Shown here: in pieces, positions 1 to 8,760 of the stretch
Position numbering within the stretch: position 1 is the first letter of the stretch
Layout: the number at the start of each line of letters is the position of its first letter
Source: Podospora bellae-mahoneyi
Lineage: Eukaryota; Ascomycota; Sordariomycetes; Sordariales; Podosporaceae
Assembly: GCF_035222275.1 (NCBI RefSeq)
Contig: NC_085882.1
Coordinates: 3,169,501 to 3,233,500, forward strand
Direction: 5' to 3'
Length of the DNA: 64,000 nucleotides
The notes under the pieces: model-generated
The model's input: only the letters and a program-made list of their open reading frames with translations
What the model was told of the DNA's origin: nothing
Database searches by the model: none
Translations under genes and position numbers: made by a program

Positions 1-761
1 CTAACAGGCCAATTGCTGTGGTGTATCCTCCGGTGGCCGTCAGTGAACTCGAGCAAGAAGTCGAAGTCTCCCCTGAAAGCGAAAAGAAGAGGGAAAAGGT
101 GCTGCTATACATTGCGCAGTTCCGACCAGAAAAGAACCACCAGCTTATCCTCCAGGCCTTTGCCGAGTTTGTCAAAACGAGCAAGAGCCCGGCGGCCAAG
201 GAGGCGAAGCTGGTGTTGGTGGGCAGTGTAAGGGATGATCACGACTCCAAGAGGGTGTATCAGCTCCGGTTGCTGGTGAACGAGCTGCACATCAAGGCCA
301 GGGTGGAGTTTCATCTGGATGCGAGCTGGCCTGAGATCTTGGAGTGGCTGAGGAGGGCGAGCGTGGGCGTGAACGGGATGTGGAATGAGCACTTTGGCAT
401 CGGGGTGGTGGAGTACCAGGCTGCTGGGTTGGTGAGCGTGGTGCATGATAGCGGGGGGCCGAAGATGGATATTGTTGTGGACGTCGAGGGGGGGTTTACT
501 GGTGAGTGCAACAGGGCGACACACGAGAAGAGTGGTGCTGATGATGTGGTGACAGGCTTCCATGCTACGACTCCGAGCGAGTTTGCTGAGGGGTTTGAAA
601 AGGCGTTGAGCTTGGAGAACCCGTTGGAGGTGAGGCTGCGGGCGAGGGAGAGTGCAAAGAGGTTTACGGAGGAGGAGTTTGCGAGGAGGTGGGTGAGGGA
701 GATGGAACCTGTTATCGGCCTGAACGAGTTGAAGGTCACGACGGAGAAGAGGAGGGTGTAG
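1..761 (+). CDS. ALG11: ALG11 alpha-1,2-mannosyltransferase, 3' part
   Basis: This is the C-terminal part of the GDP-Man:Man3GlcNAc2-PP-dolichol alpha-1,2-mannosyltransferase. That enzyme adds the fourth and fifth mannoses of the N-glycan precursor on the cytosolic face of the ER. The gene runs in from the left edge. The first bases (ctaacag) look like the end of an intron, so an exon may begin near position 8. Visible are the family motifs VVYPPV, QFRPEKNH and a retaining GT4 E-x7-E motif (NEHFGIGVVEYQAAG), followed by GGPKMDIV and GFHATTP. A 54-nt intron lies at 502-555 (gtgagt...ctgat...gacag). Removing it joins GGFT to GFHATTP, the usual family sequence. The intron has no in-frame stop, so an unspliced reading adds 18 residues. 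The protein ends EKRRV. Family assignment is confident; the left edge is not resolved. Confidence 0.93.
   Translation, partial: NRPIAVVYPPVAVSELEQEVEVSPESEKKREKVLLYIAQFRPEKNHQLILQAFAEFVKTSKSPAAKEAKLVLVGSVRDDHDSKRVYQLRLLVNELHIKARVEFHLDASWPEILEWLRRASVGVNGMWNEHFGIGVVEYQAAGLVSVVHDSGGPKMDIVVDVEGGFTGECNRATHEKSGADDVVTGFHATTPSEFAEGFEKALSLENPLEVRLRARESAKRFTEEEFARRWVREMEPVIGLNELKVTTEKRRV
502..555 (+). other. Stop-free 54-nt intron in ALG11
   Basis: Donor gtgagt, branch-like ctgat and acceptor gacag. The length is a multiple of three with no stop in frame, so retention would insert 18 residues between GGFT and GFHATTP. Continuity of the ALG11 motif across the removed segment supports splicing. Confidence 0.85.
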
Positions 762-1168
762 GGGGCTTGATTTTGCTTGCGACAATAGAATACATGGATA
801 CCCTTTTTTTCCTGAAGTCATTAATGGTGGGATGGGCTGAAGGGGATATGGTGTTGAAAGGGGGGCTTTATTATGATTGATTTTGTTCACATCTCATCCT
901 TGGGACATTGATTGCAGTGAATGAAGGGATCAGGGGTGACATCTAGATCAGGAATGGTCCGTGCACGCACCGAGGTTTCAACCACTGACTGGTAGGTAAA
1001 CTCTGCATTTCTCATCTCAAACTCATATCCAAACTCGAAGAGGAAACTTGCCTCGACCACAAATCACAATCCTGCCTTCTGCAGGTACATGCAAATTCAG
1101 ACGAACTCATCGCAAAAGATCAACCGGGGCTCGGATTTATCGCTAAACCAGCAGCACACAAAAATCTC
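762..1168. promoter_or_regulatory. ALG11 3' flank and TRM2 5' region
   Basis: Holds the ALG11 3' UTR and the TRM2 promoter and leader. A possible 5'-UTR intron (ggtaggtaaac near 992, ending ttctgcag at 1084) is only a guess. An upstream ATG at 1089, out of frame and in a weak context, opens an ORF overlapping the TRM2 start. Confidence 0.45.
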
Positions 1169-3025
1169 ATGCGATTCGGTGCCATCAGAGTTTTTTCGAA
1201 GGGACCTTCTCTCGGCACTTTTTTCAAAACTGCAGCCTCGCTGCGCTATAGCAGCCAATCATATTCAACCAGATTCTGCTTCACAACCTCGACCGGTGTC
1301 AAAATGGCTTCCACGTCGGCACCTGCCGCGGCTGGGGGTGGTGAAGGAGTCCAGCAGATCGACAGCTACAAGCTCCAACATCAGCAACAGAAGCAGCAGA
1401 CAGGAAAGAGACCATTTCAGAACGGCCAAGGCGGCGGTGGAAAGGGTGGACGTGGTGGCAAGTTCAAGAAGAAGGGCAAGAAGGCGAAGCCGCCTGCCGA
1501 GGGTGGACACGATGAGGTCCTCCGGCTTGATATCGAGGCTCTGATGGCCAAGAGCAGGAACGAGGCCGCCGAGGGTGCTGAGGGTGAAGAAGCTGCCGCC
1601 GAGGAGGAAAATTTGCCAGAGCAGGGGAGCGAAGTTCTTGTCGAAGTTGTGGCATTGTCTTCCACCGGTGACGGCCTGGCAAAGATGAAGGGCTCTGATC
1701 GCATCTATGTCGTCCCGTTCGCCGTTCCGGGAGATATGGTCACGGTCAAGGCCTACCGCCACGAAGAAACCCACACCGTCGCCGACTTCATTTCTGTGGT
1801 CGACCCCTCTCCCCTCCGCGACGACAGCCGCATCCAGTGCGAGTACTTCTCCAAGTGCTCCGGCTGCCAGTTCCAAATGCTCGACTACGCCGAACAGCTC
1901 CGGATCAAGAGGGAGACTGTCGTCAAGGCCTACAAGAACTTCTCCCAGCTCACCCCCGAGCTCGTCCCCGAGATTTTGGACACCATCGGCTCCCCTCTGC
2001 AGTACAACTACCGCACCAAGCTCACCCCTCACTTCGACGGGCCCTGGAACAACCCCCGCCGCGGCCCGAAGAAGCATCTCGAGTCTTGCCCACCGATAGG
2101 CTTCACCCCCAAGTCAGCCCGCAAGGTAATGGACATTGAAGACTGCCCCATCGCCACCCCCGCCGTGAGGAAGGGTCTCACGGCCGAGCGTGAGCGGATG
2201 AAGACCGAGTTCTCGAAATACTCCAATGGCGCCACGATTCTCCTGCGGGAAAACACGATCCGAGTTCCCGCCGGGGGTGATGCGCCCTCTGACATTCCCT
2301 CCGATGCGGTCGTTGTCCGGACGCCAGGGTACACCGACTACAAGACTCACATCACGGACAACAACGCCACGAGCACCGAGTACATTGACGACTTCATCTT
2401 CACCAACCCGGCCGGTTCGTTTTTTCAGAACAACAATTCCATCTTGTCGCCCTTTACGCAGTACATTAGAGATCACATTTTGCCTCCTGCCAATAAGGAG
2501 GGGATAAAGTACCTCATTGACGCCTACTCGGGCTCGGGGCTTTTCACCATCACGCAATCAGCTTTGTTTCCGGGGGGGAGCATCGGGATTGACATTGCCG
2601 AGGGCTCGATCGCTTATGCTAGGAAGAATGCAAAGCTGAACAATCTGGACGAGGGGCAGTGCAAATTCATTGCTGCCGACGCGCCGGAGCTGTTCAAGAG
2701 TGTGGAGGGGTATAACCCGGATGAGACGGTTGTGGTGCTGGATCCGCCGAGGAAGGGGTGTGACGCTAGCTTTTTGAGCCAGCTGCTGAGGTTTGGGCCG
2801 AGAAGGGTTGTTTATGTGAGCTGTAATGTGCACACGCAGGCGAGGGATGTGGGGGTTTTGGTTAGGGGGGAGGTGGAGGGGGTTGTTGATGATACGGAGG
2901 AGACGGACGGGACAGAGAGGAAAAAGACGAGGTATGAGATTGAGAGCTTGAGGGGGTTTGACTTTTTTCCGCAGACGGCTCACGTTGAGGGGGTGGCGGT
3001 GTTGAACAGGGTTGAGGAGAGGTAG
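1169..3025 (+). CDS. TRM2: TRM2 tRNA (uracil-5-)-methyltransferase
   Basis: Class I SAM-dependent enzyme of the RumA/TrmA family that forms m5U54 in the T-loop of tRNAs. Up to 618 aa, uninterrupted. From the N-terminus: a basic, Ser/Arg-rich, acid-poor stretch (residues 1-45), a low-complexity Gly/Lys region, a TRAM-like beta-barrel (about 150-215), then CEYFSKCSGCQ with a C-x5-C-x2-C pattern and a later EDCPIATP cysteine, as in the RumA iron-sulfur site. The methyltransferase fold follows, with PAGSFFQNN, the SAM loop DAYSGSGLFT, DPPRKGC and VYVSCNVHTQARD, which holds the catalytic cysteine. Two starts compete. ATG 1169 (context atctcATGc, weak) includes a presequence-like leader; ATG 1304 (caaaATGgc, near-ideal) starts MASTSAP. 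Leaky scanning from one mRNA could supply mitochondrial and nuclear/cytosolic forms. TRM2 converges on the CENP-Q gene with 310 bp between stops. Confidence 0.93.
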   Translation: MRFGAIRVFSKGPSLGTFFKTAASLRYSSQSYSTRFCFTTSTGVKMASTSAPAAAGGGEGVQQIDSYKLQHQQQKQQTGKRPFQNGQGGGGKGGRGGKFKKKGKKAKPPAEGGHDEVLRLDIEALMAKSRNEAAEGAEGEEAAAEEENLPEQGSEVLVEVVALSSTGDGLAKMKGSDRIYVVPFAVPGDMVTVKAYRHEETHTVADFISVVDPSPLRDDSRIQCEYFSKCSGCQFQMLDYAEQLRIKRETVVKAYKNFSQLTPELVPEILDTIGSPLQYNYRTKLTPHFDGPWNNPRRGPKKHLESCPPIGFTPKSARKVMDIEDCPIATPAVRKGLTAERERMKTEFSKYSNGATILLRENTIRVPAGGDAPSDIPSDAVVVRTPGYTDYKTHITDNNATSTEYIDDFIFTNPAGSFFQNNNSILSPFTQYIRDHILPPANKEGIKYLIDAYSGSGLFTITQSALFPGGSIGIDIAEGSIAYARKNAKLNNLDEGQCKFIAADAPELFKSVEGYNPDETVVVLDPPRKGCDASFLSQLLRFGPRRVVYVSCNVHTQARDVGVLVRGEVEGVVDDTEETDGTERKKTRYEIESLRGFDFFPQTAHVEGVAVLNRVEER

Positions 3026-3335
3026 ATGGATGTAGGGGTGGGATTGTGGGGTTACAAATAAAAGCTTTGTTGTTTTTGTGTTATTGTTCATGAGAGATGT
3101 GTGGTCTTGAGTTGTGTATTCCACACTGAGGTTTCGTTCAGTTGAACTACTTGCGCAGAGTCTCATTCCTCATAGTGGATTGACTGCAATATTTCATTTC
3201 TAGCACGCCATGCATGGTATCCACGTCTGTAGCTATACACCGGGGTATCGTCCTTTCATAATCATAATCCTATCCCTTACAAGAGCCCTGACAAACCCAA
3301 CAATTCAACTCCTTTCCCACACACACACAGTCCTT
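3026..3335. other. Convergent TRM2 / CENP-Q intergenic region
   Basis: 310 bp between two convergent stop codons. It should hold both 3' UTRs. Apart from the AATAAA on the plus strand I see no structure. Confidence 0.5.
3057..3062 (+). terminator. Probable poly(A) signal of TRM2
   Basis: AATAAA about 30 nt past the TRM2 stop, followed by a T/G-rich stretch. The position and downstream element fit a fungal polyadenylation site. Confidence 0.45.
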
Positions 3336-5837
3336 TTACCCAAGCACAACCCCTTCATACTCCCCCTCACTCAAATACCTCCCAAGCACCCCCTGCAGCA
3401 CCGCTTTCGACTTCTGTATAGCCGGCACGACCCCTTCAATCTGCCCCAAATTCCCCCTCAAACTCTCCATATGACTCCCAATCTGCCTCGCCAACCCCAT
3501 CACCTCCTCCTCCCCCTCCTCAATCTCCTCAAAGACTCTCCCCTTCACCTCCACCCTTTCCCTCTTCACAACCTCCAACCCCTTCTCCCCACCCGCCTCA
3601 CCCTGACCGGCAGCCCGTTCCCTCCGCCCAGGAGCAAGCACATGATCCCTCCTCCCCCTCTCCCTCCACCCCCTAGCCTGCGCCCTCGCATTCTCCTCCA
3701 ACCGCCTCAGATCCCTATAATCCCTCTCCAACCCCGCCTCCTCCCTCTCCTTCTCCCGTCTCAAAACCTCAACGCTATGCACCAACGGCTCCAGCTGCCT
3801 CTCCAAATGCCTGCTCGCATCAATCACCTTTTCAAAATTAACCTCTGCCTCCTGTGCAGAAATCGCCACCCCCTTTGTCGTCTTCGTCCCGATCGTCGCC
3901 GGAGGAAAAGGGATCCCTTTTACCAGTTTAGAATGCAGTCTACCGGCAAAAGTCCGGAGGATCGTTTGCGAGGCGGTGTACCTCGCCGTGTTGTTACCTC
4001 CGATCGACTCAAGGATGGGGATGTACGAGTCAAGGATGAGGCTGTCGATTGTTGAGATGGCGGGTTGGTCTAGAGGTGTCCATTTCGAGCGGATGGTGGA
4101 GCGGGGGATGTGGAGGGTTTTGGGGGCGAGGTGCCGGTATGGGGCTGAGGATAGGGGGTCAGTGGGTTCTTGTTCTTCTTCTTCTTCTTGTTCGGTCTCG
4201 GGTTGGGGTTGGGGTTGAGGTTGAGGACGGTCCTTCTTTTTGGAGGGCCTATGGTTGGTGGTTTGGTTTTGAGCTTCAGAGACGGAAATTTCAACTAGGG
4301 TCGCTCTAGGTCCTTTCTTGGATCGCTTCTGCGGCTCCGACGGCTGAGGGGATGGCTCAGCAGCTGTTTCGGCGCTTTTTCTGCCTCTGCCTCGTTGGCG
4401 AGCAGAGGGCTGGCTTTCGTCTTGGGCGTCTTCTTCCTCTTGTCCAACCACGCGACCGGGTCTGCCCCTGGATTTCGAAGCGTTCTTGGCGCTTTTACCC
4501 TTTTGTTGAGACTCAGGCTCTGCGGCAGCCTCTTCGCGAGACTCGTCCTCGTTGGAGCCTCGACCTTTCCTGCGTCGTCTGCCGTCGGTCTCTGCTGGCT
4601 CTGCATCTCTCATTTCTGTATCTTCCTGAGATGCGGGAGCTTGGTTCTTGCCAGGCCGGCCCCTTGCTTTTGGCTCTTCTTGCTGTTCCTGCTCCTCAGC
4701 ATTTCCAGCTGCTTTGGCTCTCTTTCGTGGCCTGGTCTCAGTAGACTCTGGCTCCTCTGGTTCGACATCATGACTCTTTGCTGGACGTCCTCTCTTTCGC
4801 CCGGTACTTGGCGCCCCTTCGGGTGCCGCCGCTGCTGCTTGTTCGGGTTCCTTTTCGGATTCCGGAGCTTTTGCTTTGCGCCCTCTTTTCTTGGGCGCTT
4901 TCTCGGCCAGCTCTTCTACTTCCTCAACCGTCGCTTCTTCCTCATGTTCAGCCTCCTGTGCCCGTGCCGGCCGTCCTCGTCTCTTGGGTGCTATTTCTGC
5001 TGATTCTTCCGTCTCCTCGGTGGTTGGATCTGCTTCTAGTTCAGATCGAGCAGGTCGCCCTCTTCTCTTGAGTGCCGGGTCTGATGTTTCCTCGGCCTCC
5101 GCAACAACACTTGTCTCTCCTGCTGGTTGCTTGATCTCTTGAATTCGTGCTGGACGCCTTCTTCTCTTGGGCTCTGTTGCTGTTGACGCTTCAGCCTCTT
5201 CAACGAGGGATTCCTGACCTGGTTCGGCCTCTTTTGTCCGACCGGGGCGCCCTCGTCTCTGTGGTGCTGTGGCTGCTGATTCATCGACCTCCGTGCTCGC
5301 CTCCTCTACCACTTCCTCAGCCAGTCCTGATCGAGCTTTCCGCCCCCGTTTCTTCGGCTCCGTACTCGAGATTTCTTCGGTCTGAGTCGCAGTTTCCTCG
5401 GTTTCCGGCTCAACTTCTCGGGCTCTCGCTGGCCGATCTCTCCTCTTTGGTGCTGCTTCCAAAGTATCTGTCGGCGGAGTCGATTGTTCTTCGGCTATCG
5501 AGCCTTCACCCGCCCCCGCCGTTTCGGCATTTTTCTTTGGTCTACCCTTTCGTTTTGGTGCCCCCTCTGGCGCTGGTGATGGCTCTGGCGCAGGCTCTTC
5601 GGGTGATGAATCATCGTTCTTTCGTGTTCTGCCTCGTCTCTTTGTTGTCGTTCGAACCTCGGCGTTGTCATTACGATTGGCCTGCAAAACAGCTTCTCCT
5701 TCACGTAGGGACACGTCCTCGTCGGGCTTCGACGCGCCTGCTGGGCGACCGCGCATGCGCTTTTGATTTGGTTCGTCCGGCGCCTATTCTGGGAATTAGC
5801 AATTGACTTTGACACTGAAAAAAACAATACACACCAT
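3336..5837 (-). CDS. FTA7: CENP-Q/Fta7-type kinetochore protein with AT-hook array
   Basis: Putative CENP-Q (Okp1/Fta7) subunit of the constitutive centromere-associated network. The C-terminal third carries the family block HIPRSTIRSKWTPL followed by long heptad-rich helices (about residues 530-800). The N-terminal two thirds is a tandem array of basic AT-hook cores separated by Glu/Ala/Thr-rich acidic spacers about 29-35 residues long. Seven cores read RGRP exactly; others are variants (KGRP, RGRK, RDRP, RRRP, RGRT). AT-hooks bind the minor groove of AT-rich DNA. The long frame has an internal ATG at 5756. However, the reading frame stays open upstream to a TAG at 5784 that also forms a good acceptor (branch gctaat, ...aatag|GCG). 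A 51-nt intron, 5834-5784, would join it to ATG 5837-5835, giving M-APDEPNQKRMRGRP with a first exon of only ATG. CENP-Q identity is from the C-terminal block; the AT-hook role is inferred. Confidence 0.8.
5784..5834 (-). other. 51-nt intron directly after the start codon of the CENP-Q gene
   Basis: On the minus strand ATG is followed at once by gtgtgt. A branch-like gctaat and acceptor aatag precede GCG CCG GAC GAA, in frame with the long ORF. The ATG has A at -3, whereas the in-ORF ATG at 5756 has C. Phase 0 and a length typical of these introns support the model; no transcript data are available. Confidence 0.6.
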
Positions 5838-6625
5838 AATGATGGAAAATAGCCAAGCGCCGGCTCAATATCTGTTTGCTGGTGTTTGTAAACGGATTTG
5901 CTGTGCTACGTTGATTCTTCAAGCCCCTCGAAGCGCAACAGCCACAGCTTGTGACGCGACTGTACCAAATCTCGACCCCACCGCGCAGCCCCCCCTGTCC
6001 CTGCCATGTGTGGCTGGAGTTCTATTGCCCCATGCACTTTGTTGCCCGGCGGACAGCTGATTACCCCAAGCTGGCGGACCGTCGCGAGACAAGTTGCTGT
6101 CCTATCTTTAACCGAAACAGGCTTAACTGGTCATGACACCTTTTTACCAACAACTCTGTTCAGGGTCACAGTGAAGATATCCCAACATTCGTAATATTAA
6201 ACAAGCGAGGCTAGACTAGACAGGGCACGCGTCCATCAGGGGACCAGACCGGAACAAGGGTAGTTTCACCACATCTCCATCTTTTCGCGATCCCCATTTG
6301 CGACGAGCTCTTCTTCTTTGTTTTCCGTCGAGAAGAAGGTGTGACTTTTACCAGGCCGCTGCTTGTTTTCTCCATCTTCTCCTCTCTGCACGTCAGACCA
6401 CCCCTCATTCCTGGCTCCTCCTCCTCCTCCTCCTCCACACCTCACCTTTCCCTCCCATCATCTTTCTCAGACTTTTTGCGCCATCTTCTCTCGTGGACAG
6501 CTGTCAAGAAAGGGCCACACTTCTGCTTCCATCATTTCTAGCGACACTGTTGCAGTCATCGTTTTTGGTTCACCGAGACGAGTAATTGGTAATCCACCCA
6601 CACACACAAATACACATCACAAACA
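5838..6625. promoter_or_regulatory. Divergent promoter, CENP-Q and ER thioredoxin-like gene
   Basis: 788 bp shared upstream region. Towards the plus-strand gene it turns pyrimidine-rich, with a CTC triplet run at about 6418-6436 and a CA-rich leader (cacacacacaaatacacatc) just before the ATG, as is common in fungal 5' leaders. No gene is visible. Confidence 0.5.
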
Positions 6626-7543
6626 ATGCGCTTCTCAACAGCAACCGCGGCCCTCGCGGCCCTCGGCCCCCTCTCCGCCGCCGCCGCCGAGTCCCCCTTT
6701 GAGCAATACAAAGCCAAATTCCAAAACTTCCTCTCCAGCTTCTCCGGCAGCGCGGGCATCCCCGAAGCGGCCGACAACGTCCAAGTACCCATCCCCAAGC
6801 CCAAGAGCAAGACGGTAGAACCCAAGAAAATCGACACCTTGACTCTGGCCAACTGGAAGGACACGCTTTACGCCCCCGTCCACGCCGAGGCTACCATTCC
6901 CGAGGAGTGGCTGGTGCTCATCACGGGCGGGAACAAGACTTGCTTTGGTAATGCGCCCCTTTTCCACTCTCTGTCCCCAAACTACAACCAACTGACCCCT
7001 ATGAAATTTCCAGGCCGCTGCGACAAACTCGACACGGCCTTTTCCCAATCGGCACTTAAACTCGCCTCTCTCAAACCAACCCCCGATAATCTCCACCTTG
7101 CCAGTGTGAACTGCGACGACGAGCCTGTCCTCTGCAACTCTTGGTCTGCCTCCACGGGCGTGATCTGGCTGTTTGAGATTCTCCCTGCCCCTACCGAGAC
7201 AGGGCTGTACGTCAAGCGCCTCAATACGACGACTGTGACCTCGCAGGACATTGTCGACGCGTATGTGGCTCCCAAGGAGGAGTGGACCAAGGTGGAGAGC
7301 GACAGCTACTTTCACCCTATTGATGGGTTTTTTGCCAAGAATGGCCTCGCGGTGCCGCTGGGGTGGTTTTTCTGGGGGTTGAATGCTGTGCCGAGCTGGG
7401 TTATGATGTTGGGCGTGAGCTTTGTTTCGAGGTCGATGATGAACAAGAGGGTCGAGGGCATGGCTGGGGGTCCGAGGGCTGGTGCGGGTGCCCCTGCTGC
7501 TGCTGCGCCGAGGGGGGCTGCGCCTGGGGATGCTCGGTCATAA
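6626..7543 (+). CDS. ER membrane protein with thioredoxin-like domain
   Basis: A conserved-looking fungal secretory protein of about 283 aa after splicing; I cannot give it an established name. Residues 1-21 form a signal peptide (MRFSTATAALAALGPLSAAAA). A thioredoxin-like stretch follows (EEWLVLITGGNKTCFG...ASVNCDDEPVLCNSW), suggesting a lumenal redox or chaperone role. Near the C-terminus a hydrophobic segment (VPLGWFFWGLNAVPSWVMM) is a likely membrane anchor, then a short basic, Ala/Gly/Pro-rich tail ending GDARS. A 66-nt intron at 6948-7013 (gtaatg...ctgac...ccag) joins tgctttg to gccgctgc, giving CFGRC, so the Cys pair is created by splicing. The intron has no in-frame stop. CFGRC is C-x3-C rather than the C-x2-C of active oxidoreductases, so catalytic activity is doubtful. 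Confidence 0.8.
   Translation: MRFSTATAALAALGPLSAAAAESPFEQYKAKFQNFLSSFSGSAGIPEAADNVQVPIPKPKSKTVEPKKIDTLTLANWKDTLYAPVHAEATIPEEWLVLITGGNKTCFGNAPLFHSLSPNYNQLTPMKFPGRCDKLDTAFSQSALKLASLKPTPDNLHLASVNCDDEPVLCNSWSASTGVIWLFEILPAPTETGLYVKRLNTTTVTSQDIVDAYVAPKEEWTKVESDSYFHPIDGFFAKNGLAVPLGWFFWGLNAVPSWVMMLGVSFVSRSMMNKRVEGMAGGPRAGAGAPAAAAPRGAAPGDARS
6948..7013 (+). other. Stop-free 66-nt intron
   Basis: Donor gtaatg, branch ctgac, acceptor ccag, phase 1, 22 codons, no stop. Retention would separate the two cysteines of CFGRC. Confidence 0.8.
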
Positions 7544-8121
7544 GGAGAGAGAGTAAGGGGTTTGTTGGTAGGAAAGGAGTAGTAGCTGGTGTTTGAAAGG
7601 GTAGTTTTATGGTAGTGGGGTGTGTGTAATAGTGTGTCCCTGAAGAGAGCAGCGCTGGAAACATAGCGTTTGGGGTTTCTTGTTTCTTTTTGCTTCTCTC
7701 TCTTTTTTATTTTATTTTTATATCAGAGGCTGGGAAATATGGGATCTGGTGGGCGATGGAAATGGAAATCGTTTTTATCTGAGACAGGAGCGCACTTTTT
7801 AGGGGGGAACACCCTGCCCACAAAATGATTGACACAGCAAAAAGTAAGTTGGCCCCTGTGATGTTGTAAACCATGCCTCGAAAGTAAATTAATAGGACTT
7901 TTAAACATTTTAAAGGCCCATTTCATTGTCTTTAAAGGCCCTTTGATTATCTTTAAAGGCCTATTGATTATCCTTCAAGCTGTAGTTTGCAGTATAACAT
8001 GGGTTAACCAACCTAGTTGTGTGCCAATTATTTTGGGGGCAGGGTGAGGTGGGGGGTTAGGTGTCAGGGCGTGCGTGCTGCTCATCTACGAAATATGTAG
8101 AGAAACTTGTTCTTCAAAAAT
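7544..8121. other. Convergent intergenic region with phased TTTAAAGGCC repeats
   Basis: Lies between the stops of the ER thioredoxin-like gene (plus) and the Nkp2 gene (minus). Contains T-rich stretches near 7678-7722 and the phased repeat at 7899-7980 listed separately. No gene seen. Confidence 0.5.
7899..7980. repeat. 21-22 bp phased TTTAAAGGCC repeat
   Basis: Exact TTTAAAGGCC begins at 7909, 7931 and 7952 (spacing 22 and 21 bp). A decayed unit lies upstream (cttttaaacattt, about 7899) and another downstream (tccttcaagc, about 7971). Between cores the filler is ATT-rich (tttcattgt, ctttgattat, tattgattat). The core includes the palindrome AGGCCT or a close match. Confidence 0.85.
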
Positions 8122-8760
8122 TCATGATCGGTTCTTGTCTTTGCACGTCTCTTGCAGCCCTTGCAACCCCTCCAAGACCTGCTCGGGCAGTTTGGGGTTT
8201 GCCAGACGGCCGTAGCGGAGATCGCTGAGATCGCCGACAGTTTTCTGGACGGACGCCAGCAGGGAGGCTTCCTCGGATCGGAGGAGCTGGAGCTGGGATT
8301 CGAGTTCGGAGATGGCGTCCTGGAGGGGGGGGAGGATGGATTGGAGGGTGTGGTTTTTGTTTTGGGAGGGGGGGAGGGTACCCAGCTTTTTTGGAGGAGA
8401 GGGGGGGGCCGGTTAGTTATTATATGTGTTTGGGGGTGGGGAGGTGAAACTAACCATTCTTTCAATGTCAATCTCGTCGTCTTGCTCTTGTGCTTGAGCT
8501 TGGGCTTCACGCCCGGCTTTTAGGACGTGGCGCCGCAGGGCTTTGCCTTGACGGGCTTGGGACGAGATTTCTTCGGATATGGTGTCGAGGAGGGTGTTGC
8601 GTTGGGATTGGAGGTCGCGGTAGAGGGTGCGGATATGGGTAGAGTGTTGCATGGGTTTGGGGAAGAGGGAGGTGAATTCTTGGAGGGAGATGATGGCGGG
8701 GAGTTGGGCGGGGATGAGGAGGTAGTTTGTTAGGATGGTGGTTTCGGTGATGGGGGGCAT
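8122..8760 (-). CDS. CNL2: Nkp2/Cnl2-family inner kinetochore protein
   Basis: Small coiled-coil subunit of the Nkp1-Nkp2 module of the fungal CCAN, which attaches to the CENP-O/P/Q/U complex at the kinetochore. The start ATG at 8760 opens MPPITETTILTNYLLIPAQL, the typical family N-terminus. It is followed by FTSLFPKPMQHSTHIRTLYRDL and a heptad-rich, Gln-rich helix. A 69-nt intron at 8386-8454 (donor gttagt right after GACATTGAAAGAATG, branch actaac, acceptor aaaaaag) joins DIERM to LGTLPPSQ. The second exon continues as a coiled coil and ends ETCKDKNRS. Without splicing the frame stops inside the intron. After splicing the product is about 189 aa. Its nearest minus-strand neighbour but one is the CENP-Q gene, a predicted partner complex member. 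Divergent from EAF3. Confidence 0.85.

Noticed and set aside
5821-6200. Plus-strand frames in the divergent CENP-Q promoter
   Set aside because: Short and without codon bias. The region is better explained as promoter plus the CENP-Q first exon.
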